A stretch of 64,000 nt of DNA from Xenorhabdus mauleonii (GCF_900113945.1 NZ_FORG01000016.1:1-64000), one strand, 5' to 3'; positions 46,455 to 58,493 are shown, counted from the stretch's first letter. Numbers and translations are program-made. The notes: generated from the letters alone by a model not told the origin.

Positions 46455-46691
46455 TTATTTACCTGCGTTTTCAACGTAGTCAATAGCAGCCTGAACTGTG
46501 GTGATTTTTTCAGCTTCTTCGTCTGGGATCTCGATATCGAACTCTTCTTCCAGAGCCATTACCAGTTCAACTGTGTCAAGAGAATCAGCGCCCAAGTCAT
46601 CAACAAATGAAGCTGAATTTACAACTTCTTCCTCTTTAACACCCAGTTGTTCAACGATGATTTTCTTAACGCGTTCGTCGATAGTGCTCAT
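46455..46691 (-). CDS. acpP: Acyl carrier protein
   Basis: A 78-residue acidic protein, identical in length to E. coli ACP. The phosphopantetheine attachment site is Ser37 in GADSLDTVE. It carries acyl chains between the Fab enzymes and donates them to PlsX and lipid A synthesis. It lies between fabG and fabF, with a 150-base gap to fabG that may hold its own promoter. Confidence 0.98.
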
Positions 46692-46842
46692 ACTATTAAA
46701 TTTCCTATCAAAACTCGCTTTTGCGATGGTTTTCGTAGTTTATAAAATACAGGAAAAGATGCAACCAAATCCCGGCTGGTCGAACCACAATCTGCCTCTT
46801 TCTGTATAAAAAATACATCAGAAACAGATAGTTCGCTCATTT

Positions 46843-47577
46843 TTAGATCATGTACATGCCGCCATTGACATGTAATGTTTCACCCGTAATGTAAGCGGCC
46901 TCGTCAGAAGCAAGAAACGCTACAGCACTGGCAATTTCTTTTGCATCACCAAGACGATTGGCAGGAATTGTAGCTTCAATACCTGCACGCTGTTCGTCAG
47001 TCAACGCTTTGGTCATATCTGTTTCGATAAAACCAGGTGCAACAACGTTGACGGTGATACCACGGGAAGCAACTTCACGGGCCAGTGATTTACTGAAACC
47101 AATAACCCCTGCTTTCGCTGCCGTGTAATTCACCTGCCCAGCATTTCCCATTACTCCAACAACAGAACCAATGGAAATAATGCGTCCATAACGTTTTTTC
47201 ATCATAGAGCGCATTACTGCTTTTGACAGACGAAAAATAGAAGAAAGATTAGTGTCAACAATGTCTTGCCACTCATCATCTTTCATGCGCATCAACAAGT
47301 TATCACGAGTGATGCCTGCATTATTAACTAAAATGTCTATTTCACCAAATTCAGCACGAATATTCGATAGTGCATTTTCAATGGATTCTGAATCTGTGAC
47401 ATTCAGTACAAAACCTTTGCCCTTATCACCAAGGTAGGCACTGATTGCTTCAGCACCTTTTTCACTGGTCGCAGTACCAATAACACATGCACCGCGTTCA
47501 GCCAATAATTCTGCAATTGCGCGACCTATACCGCGGCTCGCACCTGTTACCAGTGCAATTTTTCCATCAAAGCTCAT
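46843..47577 (-). CDS. fabG: 3-oxoacyl-ACP reductase
   Basis: A 244-residue short-chain dehydrogenase using NADPH for the first reduction in each elongation cycle. [12 protein letters not shown] (about 12-23) is the cofactor loop, NNAG and the Ser-Tyr-Lys triad ([15 protein letters not shown] about 151-155) are present. ATG 47577 gives [14 protein letters not shown]. It follows fabD by 11 bases. Confidence 0.97.
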   Translation of the reverse strand: MSFDGKIALVTGASRGIGRAIAELLAERGACVIGTATSEKGAEAISAYLGDKGKGFVLNVTDSESIENALSNIRAEFGEIDILVNNAGITRDNLLMRMKDDEWQDIVDTNLSSIFRLSKAVMRSMMKKRYGRIISIGSVVGVMGNAGQVNYTAAKAGVIGFSKSLAREVASRGITVNVVAPGFIETDMTKALTDEQRAGIEATIPANRLGDAKEIASAVAFLASDEAAYITGETLHVNGGMYMI

Positions 47578-47588
47578 GTTTTCCCCAG

Positions 47589-48518
47589 TCATTTGTTCAG
47601 AGCAACTGTGAGTGATGATACATCATTTACTGCCACAGCACTTAAAGTATCAACAATTCGTTTAGTCAACCCAGTTAATACCTTACCCGGCCCAATTTCT
47701 AACAGTTGTTCTACACCTTGCGCAGCAATGTATTCAACCGATTCAGCCCAACGTACAGGATTATACAACTGACGAACCAGCGCGTCGCGAATAGCGTCGG
47801 CAGATTTTTCTACTTTTACATCGACATTATTAACGACAGGGAATAGTGGCTGTTTAAATTCAATCGCTTGCAATGCAACTGCCAATTGATCAGCAGCCGA
47901 TTTCATCAGTGCGCAGTGTGAAGGTACACTCACAGACAGAGGCAATGCGCGTTTTGCGCCCGCAGCTTTACATGCTGCGCCAGCGCGTTCAACTGCATCT
48001 TTTTCACCAGCTATCACAACCTGTCCAGGTGAATTGAAGTTAACGGGTGAAACAATTTGCCCTTGTGCTGCTTCGTCACATGCTTTTGCAATGGACTCAT
48101 TATCCAGACCAATAATGGCATACATCGCCCCTTGTCCTTCTGGTACAGCATCCTGCATCAGCTTCCCGCGTAGTTCAACCAGTTTGATTGCCTGACTGAA
48201 GTCAATCACGCCAGCACAAACCAATGCCGAATATTCACCGAGGCTGTGACCGGCCATTATGGAAGGTGCTTTACCTCCCTTTTCTTGCCAAACACGCCAA
48301 ATGGCTACTGAAGCTGCCAGTAACGCAGGTTGGGTTTTCCACGTTTTATTCAGCTCTTCTGCGGTTCCTTGTTGGACTAATGCCCATAAATCATATCCCA
48401 AAACCGCAGAGGCCTCTGCGAAAGTTTGCTCAACCAGCGGGAACTCCGTGGCTAAATCTGCCAACATCCCCAAAGATTGAGAACCTTGACCGGGAAATAC
48501 CATTGCAAAATCAGACAT
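47589..48518 (-). CDS. fabD: Malonyl-CoA-ACP transacylase
   Basis: A 309-residue acyltransferase that loads malonyl groups onto ACP. The oxyanion loop [12 protein letters not shown] (8-19), catalytic Ser in [10 protein letters not shown] (about 92) and His in VPSHCALM (about 201) are present. It lies between fabH and fabG. Confidence 0.96.
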   Translation of the reverse strand: MSDFAMVFPGQGSQSLGMLADLATEFPLVEQTFAEASAVLGYDLWALVQQGTAEELNKTWKTQPALLAASVAIWRVWQEKGGKAPSIMAGHSLGEYSALVCAGVIDFSQAIKLVELRGKLMQDAVPEGQGAMYAIIGLDNESIAKACDEAAQGQIVSPVNFNSPGQVVIAGEKDAVERAGAACKAAGAKRALPLSVSVPSHCALMKSAADQLAVALQAIEFKQPLFPVVNNVDVKVEKSADAIRDALVRQLYNPVRWAESVEYIAAQGVEQLLEIGPGKVLTGLTKRIVDTLSAVAVNDVSSLTVALNK

Positions 48519-48536
48519 GTTTATTTTCCTGTTAAA

Positions 48537-49490
48537 TTAAAAACGTACTAGCGCTGAGCCCCAGGTAAAGCCACCGCCAAATGCTTCAAGTAAAACAAGC
48601 TGGCCACGTTGGATCCTTCCATCACGCACCGCTTCATCAAATGCTGTCGGTACTGATGCTGCCGAGGTATTACCATGACGATCCAACGTCACAACAACTT
48701 TATCCATAGTCATATTCAACTTCTTGGCTGTCGCTGAAATAATGCGCAAGTTTGCCTGATGAGGCACCAGCCAATCCAGCTCGGAATGAGACATGTTGTT
48801 AGCTTCTAATGTTTCATCAACGATATTCGCTAACTCACGGACAGCTACTTTGAAAACTTCATTGCCGGTCATAGAGATATATGATGACTTATCAAGTTCC
48901 ACTCTGCTTTGATGGGGCAGTGACAACAAATCACCATGACGGCCATCAGCATGAAGATGGGTGGATAATATGCCTGGTTCCTCGGAAGCCCCGACTATCA
49001 TAGCTCCAGCCGCATCTCCAAAGAGAATAATTGTACCGCGATCTTCTGGATCCACAACTCTTGAAATAATGTCAGATCCAATTACCAGTGCATGCTTGGC
49101 TGCCCCGGTTTTAATAAATTTATCAACAACGCTCAAAGCGTAAGCAAAACCAGCACATGCCGCTGCAACATCAAAAGCTGCAACGTTTGGAATTCCCAAT
49201 AATTGCTGGATTTGGCAAGCTGCGCTTGGGAAAGCATGCGTGGAGCTTGTTGTTGCAACAACAATTAAATCAATTTCTGTTTTATCGATGCCGGCCATTT
49301 CAATGGCTTTTTCTGCAGCTTTAAAACCCAAGGTTGCAACATTTTCATCTTCAGCTGCAATACGGCGTTCACGAATGCCCGTACGAGCGACAATCCACTC
49401 GTCAGACGTATCCACCATTTTTTCTAGATCTGCGTTAGTACGCACTTGCTCAGGCAAATAACTGCCCGTACCTAAGATTTTTGTATACAT
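48537..49490 (-). CDS. fabH: Beta-ketoacyl-ACP synthase III
   Basis: A 317-residue initiating condensing enzyme that joins acetyl-CoA and malonyl-ACP. The catalytic triad is Cys112 (AACAGFAY), His in VPHQANLRI and Asn in [10 protein letters not shown]. Same length as E. coli FabH. It begins immediately after plsX. Confidence 0.97.
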   Translation of the reverse strand: MYTKILGTGSYLPEQVRTNADLEKMVDTSDEWIVARTGIRERRIAAEDENVATLGFKAAEKAIEMAGIDKTEIDLIVVATTSSTHAFPSAACQIQQLLGIPNVAAFDVAAACAGFAYALSVVDKFIKTGAAKHALVIGSDIISRVVDPEDRGTIILFGDAAGAMIVGASEEPGILSTHLHADGRHGDLLSLPHQSRVELDKSSYISMTGNEVFKVAVRELANIVDETLEANNMSHSELDWLVPHQANLRIISATAKKLNMTMDKVVVTLDRHGNTSAASVPTAFDEAVRDGRIQRGQLVLLEAFGGGFTWGSALVRF

Positions 49491-50549
49491 TTATGCTTGT
49501 TCACTCTTGGGTAATACTGCATCCAGTCGGGCAGCGATTCTGTCAGGAACTTGTTTTTCTACAGCCTGAACAGCTTGATCAATAGCCGCTTTAAACGCTC
49601 GTTCATTGGCAGCACCATGGCTTTTAATGACGATACCGCGTAATCCCAATAACGTTGCTCCGTTATACTGATCAGGATTCAAATGACCAAATCGCTTCGT
49701 TACCTGCTTTAGCAACCATTTTTTGAATATCTTCATCTTGAATATTTTCATCAGCCAAGATGATTTTTTCTGCTGACCATCCGGTGATTTTACCAGAGAT
49801 AGAATCACTCTAATTGCACCTTCCATCGTCTTCAGCGTAACATTACCTGCGAAGCCGTCACATACGAGCACATCGGTCTTTCCCGTCAGTAACTCATTTC
49901 CTTCCACATAGCCTATATAATTAATAGCCGGGCTATTGCGCAAGGTTATAGCAGCTTCGCGGATATTATCCAGCCCCTTGGATTCCTCTTCCCCTATATT
50001 GAGCAGCGCAACTCGCGGATTATCCACACCAGCTACATACTCTGCCATTACAGCACCCATAATCGCAAACTGAACCAACATGCCGCTATTACAATTAATA
50101 TTAGCGCCTAAATCTAATACAACTGTCTTCCGCTGTTTCAGGTTAGGTATCACTGTCATTAATGCCGGCCGTTCAATCCCCTCTATGGATTTTAGCATCA
50201 ATTTGGCCAACCCCATCAAAGCACCCGTATTTCCCGCACTGACACAGGCTTGCGCTTCTCCCGATTTAACCAGTTCCAAAGCCACACGCATCGAAGTACC
50301 ATGACTGGCGCGAATAGCTTGTGAAGGTCTTGCATCGTTGGAAACGACATGTTCCGCAGGGATGATTTGCAAACGGCCAAGCAGCTCGGCATTTTCATTT
50401 GCAAGCAAAGGGGAAATGGTTTCGGGGTTACCGACCAACAATAGCTTTAATTGCGGATTAGATGCCAGTGCCTGCAAAGCAGCAGGCACTGTGACGCGAG
50501 GACCAAAGTCCCCGCCCATAGCATCTAACGCTAAGGTTAGATTAGCCAA
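49491..50549 (-). CDS. plsX: Phosphate acyltransferase PlsX
   Basis: A 352-residue peripheral membrane enzyme that makes acyl-phosphate from acyl-ACP for phospholipid synthesis. It opens [23 protein letters not shown] and contains [12 protein letters not shown] and [10 protein letters not shown], family hallmarks. Length is close to E. coli PlsX (356). It ends one base before the fabH start and follows rpmF by 29 bases. Confidence 0.95.
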   Translation of the reverse strand: MANLTLALDAMGGDFGPRVTVPAALQALASNPQLKLLLVGNPETISPLLANENAELLGRLQIIPAEHVVSNDARPSQAIRASHGTSMRVALELVKSGEAQACVSAGNTGALMGLAKLMLKSIEGIERPALMTVIPNLKQRKTVVLDLGANINCNSGMLVQFAIMGAVMAEYVAGVDNPRVALLNIGEEESKGLDNIREAAITLRNSPAINYIGYVEGNELLTGKTDVLVCDGFAGNVTLKTMEGAIRVILSLVKSPDGQQKKSSWLMKIFKMKIFKKWLLKQVTKRFGHLNPDQYNGATLLGLRGIVIKSHGAANERAFKAAIDQAVQAVEKQVPDRIAARLDAVLPKSEQA

Positions 50550-50578
50550 GATATCAACTTGCTAATGGTTAGCTGAGA

Positions 50579-50749
50579 TTACTTGTTGATTACCTTGCGG
50601 CCACGGTAGTAGCCATCAGCGGTCACGTGGTGACGCAGGTGAGTTTCACCAGAAGTTTTGTCTACAGAGACATGTGATGCAGTCAGTGCGTCATGAGAAC
50701 GACGCATACCACGTTTAGAACGAGTTGGTTTATTCTGTTGTACGGCCAT
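50579..50749 (-). CDS. rpmF: 50S ribosomal protein L32
   Basis: A 56-residue basic protein starting [20 protein letters not shown] and ending [10 protein letters not shown], clearly L32 (57 residues in E. coli, one fewer here in the [10 protein letters not shown] stretch). It lies between yceD and plsX as in other enterics, coupling ribosome and membrane synthesis in one operon. Confidence 0.97.
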   Translation of the reverse strand: MAVQQNKPTRSKRGMRRSHDALTASHVSVDKTSGETHLRHHVTADGYYRGRKVINK

Positions 50750-50761
50750 TGACCTTACTCC

Positions 50762-51286
50762 TTAAGTACTTTTCTTTAAACTGGCTAATACGGCAAATGG
50801 GTTTGGTTTTTCCGCTTCAACGGGCAATACACCAAACACCATGTCCGCGTCGGACACTTCACAGTGTTCAGAATCATGTACCGGAACTACCGGCAGAGAC
50901 AGAATTATTTCATCTTCAATCATTGCCAGTAAATCTATTTCGCCAAATTCATTAACATTAATTGGCTCATATTCTTCCGGTAATGCCTCAGCTTTTTCGT
51001 CATTGACGATCGGGCTAAAACAATACGTTGTGTGAACATGATGACTGAAATTACTGCCACAACGCTGACAGGCAAGTGTGACATCCACATCGGAATGCCC
51101 TTTTACAACAGCCAGACGCTGATTATCAATTTCAAACGATAGTGAGCTATCTACATCACCATCCACACTGACCACACTTTCTGCAATGCGACGAACTTGC
51201 TCAGGAGAATAACTACCTTGATAGTCTAGTCTTTTCTGGGCAGCCCGAAGTGCATCAATGGTCAGGGGTAATTTTACCTTCTGCAT
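50762..51286 (-). CDS. yceD: YceD (DUF177), 23S rRNA accumulation protein
   Basis: A 174-residue DUF177 family protein required for normal 23S rRNA levels in E. coli. The [12 protein letters not shown] segment (about 72-83) gives the conserved CxxC, and the acidic middle leads to [24 protein letters not shown], the family hallmark. It lies 12 bases before rpmF. Divergent from maf. Confidence 0.93.
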   Translation of the reverse strand: MQKVKLPLTIDALRAAQKRLDYQGSYSPEQVRRIAESVVSVDGDVDSSLSFEIDNQRLAVVKGHSDVDVTLACQRCGSNFSHHVHTTYCFSPIVNDEKAEALPEEYEPINVNEFGEIDLLAMIEDEIILSLPVVPVHDSEHCEVSDADMVFGVLPVEAEKPNPFAVLASLKKST

Positions 51287-51426
51287 AAGGCGCGCATATT
51301 ATCTTTGTAATGAGACATAGTCAAAGAAAAAGGCCACACATCTTACCTTTCCGCCAAATATTCGCTTATTAAGCGCCGTATAGTTTAAAATGTCTGCAAA
51401 GATTTCTCTACGTATTTTATGGAAAA

Positions 51427-52023
51427 ATGATGCTTCCGATTGTTTTATCGTCAACTTCTGTCTATCGCCGCCTATTATTGGAAAAATTGGGTTTATCTTT
51501 TGCTTGTGCCTCTCCAGACATTGAGGAGAATCCACAAGAAAATGAAAATCCAGAACAGTTGGTAATGCGGCTATCTCATGCCAAAGCAACTGCATTGCAA
51601 TGTGATTATCCCAACCACTTAATTATAGGTTCAGATCAGGTTTGTGTTTTAGATAACAAAATTACAGGGAAACCACATAATTTTGAAAACGCGTTCAATC
51701 AACTGCAAAAAGCCAGCGGAAAATGTGTCACGTTTTATACTGGTGTTACGTTATTTAACAGCAAAACCGGGAATGCAGATACCCGCTGTGAACGCTTTCA
51801 TGTTTATTTTAGACAAATTACCGAAGCAGAAATCATCAGCTACTTAAACAAAGAAAAACCGTTTAATTGTGCAGGCAGTTTTAAAAGTGAAGGTTTAGGG
51901 ATCACATTATTTGAGAAACTTGATGGCAGAGATCCAAACACATTAATCGGCCTGCCATTGATTACCCTGACAGAGATGCTGATCCGTCAGGGGGTTAATC
52001 CTCTGACGGAATCTTCTTATTGA
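51427..52023 (+). CDS. yceF: Maf-like m7GTP pyrophosphatase YceF
   Basis: A 198-residue nucleotide pyrophosphatase of the Maf family. [19 protein letters not shown] (5-23) is the phosphate-binding loop, IGSDQV contains the catalytic Asp, and [26 protein letters not shown] closes the active site as in YceF. It hydrolyses 7-methyl-GTP. Two adjacent ATG codons (51427, 51430) are possible. Its end overlaps the convergent rluC by 7 bases. Confidence 0.92.
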   Translation: MMLPIVLSSTSVYRRLLLEKLGLSFACASPDIEENPQENENPEQLVMRLSHAKATALQCDYPNHLIIGSDQVCVLDNKITGKPHNFENAFNQLQKASGKCVTFYTGVTLFNSKTGNADTRCERFHVYFRQITEAEIISYLNKEKPFNCAGSFKSEGLGITLFEKLDGRDPNTLIGLPLITLTEMLIRQGVNPLTESSY

Positions 52024-52973
52024 TTATTCTGCCGCAATATTCTTAAACAAGTTCTTAATTTATCATCCAACGGGGCTTCGAAACGTAAAGTTTCCCCCGT
52101 AGATGGATGGGTAAATTTCAGAGAGCTTGCATGCAAAAACAATCGGTTAAGGCCCGTATTTGCCAGTTGTGCGTCAAATGCCCTATCACCGTAGCGATCA
52201 TCAAAAGCGATAGGATGACCCGCATGCAAGGTATGTACCCGAATCTGATGCGTTCGGCCTGTAACTGGACTTGCCCGCACCAAAGTCGCGAATGTATACC
52301 TTTCTTCAATTTTAAAGCGTGTTTCAGAAGGCTTACCTTCGTTGCTGATTTTTACTACCCTTTCCCCGCTTTGCAGAATATTTTTCAGCAAAGGCGCTTC
52401 AACCACTTTGCAATGGGATTGCCACTGACCGCGTACCAATGCCAAGTAATCTTTTTGCATCTGTTTCAAACGCAGTTGCTCATGAAGGGCGCGCAACGCA
52501 GAACGTTTTTTTGCAATTAATAAAATGCCCGAGGTATCACGGTCGAGGCGATGCACCAGCTCAAGAAAGCGAGCTTCAGGACGCAATGCCCGCAATCCTT
52601 CAATTACACCAAAACTCAGCCCGCTGCCGCCATGTACTGCCGTCCCAGAGGGTTTATTAATGACCAAAATATGGTCATCTTCATACAAAATGCATTCAGC
52701 CAGTGCTGCAACCTTGCCCAGTTTTGCTGAGACAGGGGGTTCCTGTTTGTCTGAGACTCTGACCGGAGGGATCCTGATGATGTCACCTGCCGCCAATTTA
52801 TATTCGGGTTTGATTCTGCCCTTGTTAACTCGAACTTCACCTTTGCGCAGGATCCGGTAGATCATGCTCTTAGGTACACCTTTTAAACGAGCCAGCAAAA
52901 AATTATCGATTCGCTGACCGGCTTCATCGTCATCAATAGTGACAAATTGTACAATTTGATTATTTGTTTTCAT
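52017..52973 (-). CDS. rluC: 23S rRNA pseudouridine(955/2504/2580) synthase
   Basis: A 318-residue pseudouridine synthase (E. coli 319). It has an N-terminal S4 RNA-binding domain ([28 protein letters not shown]) and the catalytic motif [11 protein letters not shown] (about 142-152). The ATG at 52973 gives [11 protein letters not shown]; a frame 22 codons longer is rejected. Divergent from rne, as in E. coli. Confidence 0.95.
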   Translation of the reverse strand: MKTNNQIVQFVTIDDDEAGQRIDNFLLARLKGVPKSMIYRILRKGEVRVNKGRIKPEYKLAAGDIIRIPPVRVSDKQEPPVSAKLGKVAALAECILYEDDHILVINKPSGTAVHGGSGLSFGVIEGLRALRPEARFLELVHRLDRDTSGILLIAKKRSALRALHEQLRLKQMQKDYLALVRGQWQSHCKVVEAPLLKNILQSGERVVKISNEGKPSETRFKIEERYTFATLVRASPVTGRTHQIRVHTLHAGHPIAFDDRYGDRAFDAQLANTGLNRLFLHASSLKFTHPSTGETLRFEAPLDDKLRTCLRILRQNNQ

Positions 52974-53144
52974 GGGCGAGATTTTAATTATCCAACAAAC
53001 AGAGCGCCACTCAATTTTTTTAATGTGACTAAATAACATCCATGTTTTTCTACTTCATTGGTATGAATGACTTTATTTAAAGGCCAAAGATTAACAACTT
53101 ATCACTATTTCCTGATAAAAAAACCCCAAAGCGATAAAGTCACC

Positions 53145-53174
53145 TTGCTATCACCCCAAAAGCAATGGAATAAT
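53145..53174 (+). promoter_or_regulatory. Probable rne promoter
   Basis: TTGCTA (53145-53150) and AATAAT (53169-53174) are separated by 18 bases. Transcription from about 53181 would give a leader of about 354 bases, very close to the 361-base rne leader of E. coli. Confidence 0.45.
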
Positions 53175-53180
53175 GCTTTC

Positions 53181-53534
53181 TGGCCACAGTTCACTAAACT
53201 ATGAATGGCAAGATTGAAATTGTTTGTTATCTGTTTGATCGAACAAAAGCGCAGCAATGGCGTAAGACGTAATGTTCAATCAAACAATTTATGGGCTGCG
53301 AGTTGCAGCTTACTGGATTGGGTAAAATCTGTACTGGCTTAATTACAGTATTCCCCAATAAATAGAGTGCTGTATTTGAATGAAATCCAGACTCGCCGGC
53401 AAATAGGCGCCTCTATACAAACGATAGCCGTGAGGCTGACGGTTTTGTAAAAGACACGAGGCCATCGGTAACCAGTAGCTCATCTTTTTTACTCGCAGCT
53501 CTATACCAATGTAAAAAATAATGAGTAAGTTAGA
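53181..53534 (+). ncRNA. rne 5' untranslated leader (autoregulatory)
   Basis: In E. coli a long rne leader with stem-loops is cleaved by RNase E to adjust its own mRNA. The same gap here is about 490 bases without any gene. It contains hairpins such as CCGT/ACGG with flanking ACAAAC/GTTTTGT (about 53416-53448). I assign it by position and structure; the exact correspondence to the E. coli hairpins was not verified. Confidence 0.55.
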
Positions 53535-56500
53535 ATGAAAAGAATGCTAATCAACGCAACCCAACAGGAAGAGTTGCGTGTCGCCCTTGTTGATGGGCAA
53601 CGTCTTTATGATTTGGATATTGAAAGCCCTGGGCACGAGCAGAAAAAGGCCAATATATATAAAGGTAAAATTACACGAATTGAACCTAGCCTGGAAGCTG
53701 CTTTTGTTGATTATGGTGCAGAACGACACGGTTTCTTGCCCATAAAAGAAATTGCTCGCGAGTATTTCCCAAGTAATTATCATCCGCACGGCCGCCCCAA
53801 CATTAAGGATATCCTTAAAGAAGGTCAGGAAGTTATCGTTCAGGTTGATAAAGAAGAACGTGGAAATAAAGGTGCAGCTTTAACCACTTTTATTAGCCTG
53901 GCTGGTAGCTATCTGGTTCTGATGCCCAATAATCCAAGGGCTGGCGGTATTTCTCGCCGTATTGAAGGCGATGATCGCATTGAGCTGAAAGAAGCACTCT
54001 CTTCGCTTGAAGTTCCTGAAGGAATGGGGCTGATTGTACGTACCGCTGGTGTAGGCAAATCCGCAGAAGCTTTACAGGGAGATTTAAATTTCCGTTTAAG
54101 ACACTGGGAAGCTATCAAAAAAGCCGCAGATAACCATCCTGCCCCGTTTCTGATCCATCAGGAAAGTAATGTTATCGTACGTGCCTTCCGTGATTATCTG
54201 CGCCCTGACATCGGGGAAATCTTGATAGATAATCCGAAAATCCTTGATTTGGCCCGCCAGCATATCACTGCGCTGGGGCGTCCGGATTTTGCCAGTAAAA
54301 TTAAGTTATACAGTGGTGAAGTTCCCCTGTTCAGCCATTATCAAATAGAATCACAGATAGAATCAGCTTTCCAGCGCGAAGTTCGCTTGCCTTCAGGCGG
54401 TTCAGTGGTTATTGATACGACTGAGGCCTTAACTGCCATTGATATTAACTCATCACGTTCAACCCGTGGTGGCGATATCGAAGAAACTGCCTTTAACACC
54501 AATTTAGAAGCCGCAGATGAAATTGCACGTCAATTGCGTTTGCGTGACCTCGGTGGCTTGATTGTCATTGACTTTATTGACATGACACCAGTGCGCCACC
54601 AGCGCGAAGTTGAAAACCGGCTGCGTGATGCAGTACGCCAAGATCGTGCCCGTATTCAAATTGGCCGTATTTCTCGCTTCGGCTTGTTGGAGATGTCCCG
54701 CCAGCGTTTAAGCCCTTCGTTGGGAGAATCCAGCCATCACGTTTGCCCTCGCTGTAGCGGCACGGGAACTATTCGCGATAACGAATCACTTTCTTTGTCT
54801 ATTCTGCGCTTAATCGAAGAAGAAGCACTGAAAGAAAATACACATCAGGTTCATGCGATTGTTCCCGTACAAATTGCCTCTTACTTGCTGAATGAAAAAC
54901 GTAGGGCTGTCAGCGCGATTGAACATCGCCAGGGCGGTGTCGGCGTTGTCATTGTGCCAAACGACCAAATGCAAACACCGCATTTCTCTGTTTTGCGTGT
55001 GCGTAAAGGCGAAGAAATTTCTGCATTGAGTTACCTGCTTCCACAATTGCATGATGCAGAAACGACAAATGTTCAGGATGAAAGCCAGAATGAACGTAAA
55101 CGTCCAGAACAACCAGCCATTTCGACATTTGACCTTCCAGCGGATGCACCTGCTGCGGCAACAGCAAAAACCAGAGATAAAAAAGCAGCAGCCAATAACC
55201 AGAAGCAAGCTGCTACTCCGGGTTTGTTCAGCCGTTTCTTCACTGCCCTGAAAAAAATATTCAGTGCTGAAGAAGAGAAACAACCTCAGGCAAATAACAA
55301 AAAATCTTCTGGCAATGACAACCGCCGCTCATCAGACCGTCGCAATTCACGCCGTCAAAACCAACGACGTGATCGCAACGAAAATGAAAATCGCAATAAC
55401 CGCGAGCGCGATGAACAGCGTAAGGGCCGCAATGTACAGCAGAAAAATAATGCTAATGCACAAGAAAACACTGCAATAGACAATGAAGCACGCGAAGCTC
55501 AGCAGCAGCAACGTCGTGAGCAACGTGCAGAACGTCAGCGCCGTCGTCAGGAAGAAAAACGTCAGCAACAACTGGAAGCCAAAGCTGAGCAAGTAGCAAG
55601 CAAGCCGGAACTGAATGAGGAAGAAGCAGAAGAGCGCCAGCCTGTCATGCCTCGTCGCCAGCGCCGTCAGCTTGAGCAAAAAATACGCATAACCGATGAG
55701 GTGAAAAAAGAAGCAGTTACCGCTGCTTTGCCAGTCATCTTGTCAGAAACGGTATCAACCAATGTCGAAGAAGAGAAAAAAGCTTCTGTACCGGCCATTA
55801 TTGATACTCATGCTGAAGCAGCAAACCAACCTGCAATATCACAGGACACAGTTGCTCAGAACGATGCGCCTCAAAATGCGGCTTCACAAAATAACGAGCA
55901 GCAAGATAACACCATGCCACGTCGTTCCCGCCGTTCACCACGTCATCTGCGTGTCAGCGGTCAGCGTCGTCGCCGTTATCGTGATGAACGCAACTTAACT
56001 CAATCTCCAGTGCCGTTAGAAATGGCTGTGGTTTCACCAGAACTGGCATCAGGTAAAGTCTGGGTTCGTTATCCTGTTACCCCTGTGACAAATAGCGAAG
56101 CTGAAATTCCAACAGCTGTTGAAACCTTTGATGAGGCAACTCAGGCACAGCAAGAAAATGTTATTCTGATGCCAGCAATAACAGAGCCTGCAGCAAGCCC
56201 AATGGAAACTCATGCGGCAGCAGCAGAGCAACAAGAGAGCGTTGTTCATCATGAAGCTACTGTAACTCATGAGGAAACCAAATCAACTGAAGTATCTTCT
56301 TCCGCCGTGGCATCCGAAGAGCCAGAAGTGGTGGCACCAGCCAGCAGCCATGATGAAACACATCCGGCCGAGGTTGCATTGGACGATAAAGCTCCGCAAG
56401 TTAGCGTTCTCCATAATGAAGTGCTGCATAACGAGGTGCCGCATGATTCTGAAGAAACAGCTCACAAATCAGCGCCAATCATCGTGTCGCCTTTAGTTGA

Positions 56501-56792
56501 ACAGGAACATCATGAAGAACAACCAACTGTCGCAGCGGAAACACGCTCTCAGGCAGAGGAAGTTAAAACGGAAGAGACAAAAGTTATTGAGTCTTCGATT
56601 ATCGTGGAAAAATATCATCACGCTTATTCCCCAATGACAAGAGCACCCGCTCCAGATTTGCTGGAAAAACCCGTCGTGATTACCGAATTGCAGCGCCCTA
56701 CTTCCCCATTCAAAGGAAAAGGCGGAGCAGGTGGTCACTCTGCGACAAATGTTGCTACTTCTGGCATGGTTAAACCCCAATTTTTCAAATAA
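53535..56792 (+). CDS. rne: Ribonuclease E
   Basis: A 1085-residue endoribonuclease (E. coli 1061), organiser of the RNA degradosome. The S1 domain (about 36-120), catalytic Asp pair ([10 protein letters not shown] near 303 and IVIDFIDM near 346) and zinc-link CPRCSGTG (about 404) are present. A likely membrane helix lies in [14 protein letters not shown] (about 565-580). The C-terminal scaffold has an Arg-rich RNA-binding region (about 600-680) and a conserved PNPase-binding tail ([13 protein letters not shown] to [14 protein letters not shown]). The scaffold's Glu/His/Ala-rich part is expanded. Confidence 0.97.
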   Translation: MKRMLINATQQEELRVALVDGQRLYDLDIESPGHEQKKANIYKGKITRIEPSLEAAFVDYGAERHGFLPIKEIAREYFPSNYHPHGRPNIKDILKEGQEVIVQVDKEERGNKGAALTTFISLAGSYLVLMPNNPRAGGISRRIEGDDRIELKEALSSLEVPEGMGLIVRTAGVGKSAEALQGDLNFRLRHWEAIKKAADNHPAPFLIHQESNVIVRAFRDYLRPDIGEILIDNPKILDLARQHITALGRPDFASKIKLYSGEVPLFSHYQIESQIESAFQREVRLPSGGSVVIDTTEALTAIDINSSRSTRGGDIEETAFNTNLEAADEIARQLRLRDLGGLIVIDFIDMTPVRHQREVENRLRDAVRQDRARIQIGRISRFGLLEMSRQRLSPSLGESSHHVCPRCSGTGTIRDNESLSLSILRLIEEEALKENTHQVHAIVPVQIASYLLNEKRRAVSAIEHRQGGVGVVIVPNDQMQTPHFSVLRVRKGEEISALSYLLPQLHDAETTNVQDESQNERKRPEQPAISTFDLPADAPAAATAKTRDKKAAANNQKQAATPGLFSRFFTALKKIFSAEEEKQPQANNKKSSGNDNRRSSDRRNSRRQNQRRDRNENENRNNRERDEQRKGRNVQQKNNANAQENTAIDNEAREAQQQQRREQRAERQRRRQEEKRQQQLEAKAEQVASKPELNEEEAEERQPVMPRRQRRQLEQKIRITDEVKKEAVTAALPVILSETVSTNVEEEKKASVPAIIDTHAEAANQPAISQDTVAQNDAPQNAASQNNEQQDNTMPRRSRRSPRHLRVSGQRRRRYRDERNLTQSPVPLEMAVVSPELASGKVWVRYPVTPVTNSEAEIPTAVETFDEATQAQQENVILMPAITEPAASPMETHAAAAEQQESVVHHEATVTHEETKSTEVSSSAVASEEPEVVAPASSHDETHPAEVALDDKAPQVSVLHNEVLHNEVPHDSEETAHKSAPIIVSPLVEQEHHEEQPTVAAETRSQAEEVKTEETKVIESSIIVEKYHHAYSPMTRAPAPDLLEKPVVITELQRPTSPFKGKGGAGGHSATNVATSGMVKPQFFK

Positions 56793-56820
56793 TCGAAAAT
56801 TGTAATTTCTTATAAGAACA

Positions 56821-56852
56821 AATGGCTCCTGTTATCAGGAGTCATTTTTTTT
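56821..56852 (+). terminator. rne terminator
   Basis: AATGGCTCCTG (56821-56831) and CAGGAGTCATT (56836-56846) form an 11-bp stem (one G-U) with a TTAT loop, running into eight T residues. It is 28 bases after the rne stop. Confidence 0.9.
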
Positions 56853-56962
56853 ATCCCATTTCCACAAAAAACAACCAATCTCATTCCTTTCAATGAGTTA
56901 TTCCAATAAACTTAAATAATTATCATTTGAAGTTTATTAATTTTATGGAGAGTATCCTGCCT

Positions 56963-57589
56963 ATGAAACCTTGGTTAATTTTTGGCGCTGGGAAAGGTAT
57001 TGGAAGACATTTAGCGGCTATCGGACTCAAACAAAACCGCCCTGTTACGGCCTTGATTCGTAATGAGCAACAAGCTGCCGAGCTGAGTGCAGTGGGTGTT
57101 AATGTGATATTCGGCGATGCCTGCGACCACGAGAGTATAGAAACAGCAATTGCAAATGCGGGGGAAAACCCGGTTGTCTTCTCAACCATTGGAGGAGGGA
57201 ATTCAGATCATCATGGCAATATCGCCATCATTGATGCATTGGAAAAATCCCAGATTTCACGCATGTTATTAGTGACCTCCATCGGGTGTGGAGAAAGCTG
57301 GAAAACATTATCGCAGCGAGCCAAATCACTATTCGGGCAATCAGTCAGACACAAATCACTGGCGGAAAGTTACTTACAAACCAGTACACTGAATTTTACC
57401 ATTATTCGTCCTGGCGGCCTGACCGATCAGCCAGGTACCGGAAACTGCCAACGCTATCAAGATGAAATTCATGGCATGGTAAGCCGCATAGATGTCGCTG
57501 AACAATTAGCGCAAATGGCAGATGATGAACAAACTTATTATCAGATTTATGCCTTAGTCGATCCTGAACTTAAACCACATTGGAACTGA
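56963..57589 (+). CDS. Atypical short-chain dehydrogenase / NAD(P)-binding protein
   Basis: A 208-residue Rossmann-fold protein starting MKPWLIFGAGKGIGRHLA, with the dinucleotide loop GAGKGIG at 8-14. VIFGDACDHESIETAIANAG and VVFSTIGGG are typical of atypical (extended/NmrA-like) SDR proteins, and IIRPGGLTDQPGTG matches the usual substrate-side loop. The internal ATG at 56963 is chosen; upstream in-frame codons lack homology. Possible oxidoreductase or NADPH-sensing regulator. No operon partner. Confidence 0.75.
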   Translation: MKPWLIFGAGKGIGRHLAAIGLKQNRPVTALIRNEQQAAELSAVGVNVIFGDACDHESIETAIANAGENPVVFSTIGGGNSDHHGNIAIIDALEKSQISRMLLVTSIGCGESWKTLSQRAKSLFGQSVRHKSLAESYLQTSTLNFTIIRPGGLTDQPGTGNCQRYQDEIHGMVSRIDVAEQLAQMADDEQTYYQIYALVDPELKPHWN

Positions 57590-57671
57590 TATTTCCATCG
57601 CCAAAAAAAATGATAACCACGCACAATGGCGTGGTTTAATTTTATCAATCTAACTATTGGCAACCGAAAGC

Positions 57672-57992
57672 TTATTTAACCCCACCATCCATCGCTTTCA
57701 ATTTTTTAGATAATTCACGGCGCTCTTTAGATAACTCCGCATTCTTGATGATATATTCATCGACACGTTCTTCATAATCACTGCGCATATGAGCAATAAT
57801 TCCCTGAATATCATCAATCGACATACCAGGTTTAATGTAATCACTCAAATTATCGAGCAGTAATACGCGCTTTTGGTTATCGCGGATCTTTTTCTCATTA
57901 TCTACAATTTCACGTTGCAATTTGTTTTTACGACGGAATATACGCACAAACTCCAGTACATTATGAAATGTTGGTTTATTTGTGTTGTCCAT
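57672..57992 (-). CDS. tmaR: Pole-localizer protein TmaR (YeeX, DUF496)
   Basis: A 106-residue coiled-coil protein very close to E. coli YeeX (109 aa): [21 protein letters not shown], then [24 protein letters not shown] and [24 protein letters not shown]. TmaR clusters at a cell pole and sequesters enzyme I of the sugar phosphotransferase system. Alone in its transcription unit, convergent with the SDR gene. Confidence 0.93.
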   Translation of the reverse strand: MDNTNKPTFHNVLEFVRIFRRKNKLQREIVDNEKKIRDNQKRVLLLDNLSDYIKPGMSIDDIQGIIAHMRSDYEERVDEYIIKNAELSKERRELSKKLKAMDGGVK

Positions 57993-58085
57993 TTTTTACA
58001 CCTTTTTAATCTGACTGATAATTTCTTATGCTAACCCCACAATACAATTTCAAGCAACGTATAGACAAGTTAGTTTCGATAATTT

Positions 58086-58493
58086 TTAAGACTTAGGTGT
58101 TAAACGCCGGTACATCCCCTGCGCATCTGGGCTTGTCAATTGATAACCGAGTTTTGCATAAAATTCAGGTTCATCCGCAATCAAAGAAACATAAGAGCCT
58201 GATAAGGCTTGTGCCTCCAACCAGGTATCAATTCGAGCCATAATTGTTTTACCAAGCCCTTGCCCTTGATAATCTGGATCAACAGCAATATCCACTATTT
58301 GAAAAAAACATGCGCCATCACCAATCACACGACCCATTCCAATCAGTTTTCCTTGAGTACGTAAGTAAACGGCAAACAGTGAGTTAGGTAATCCTTTCTG
58401 TGCAGCTTCTATAGATTTTACTGATAACCCAGCTCGCTCACGCAATGTGACATACTCTTTCGGTGTCGGAAGTGTGTCTGTAATTTCTATCAT
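58086..58493 (-). CDS. GNAT family N-acetyltransferase
   Basis: A 135-residue acetyltransferase. The acetyl-CoA motif is DPDYQGQGLGKTIMARI (about 72-88) and the core ends FYAKLGYQL. LYLRTQGKLIGMGRVIGDG contains the first strand pair. Such short GNATs act on small molecules or protein N-termini; the substrate cannot be told. The ATG at 58493 with AGGA upstream is preferred over one three codons earlier. It is the last intact core gene before the island. Confidence 0.85.
   Translation of the reverse strand: MIEITDTLPTPKEYVTLRERAGLSVKSIEAAQKGLPNSLFAVYLRTQGKLIGMGRVIGDGACFFQIVDIAVDPDYQGQGLGKTIMARIDTWLEAQALSGSYVSLIADEPEFYAKLGYQLTSPDAQGMYRRLTPKS

Noticed and set aside
55051-55679. Several open frames on both strands inside rne
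   Set aside because: They are shadows of the repetitive, charged RNase E scaffold and lack initiation signals.
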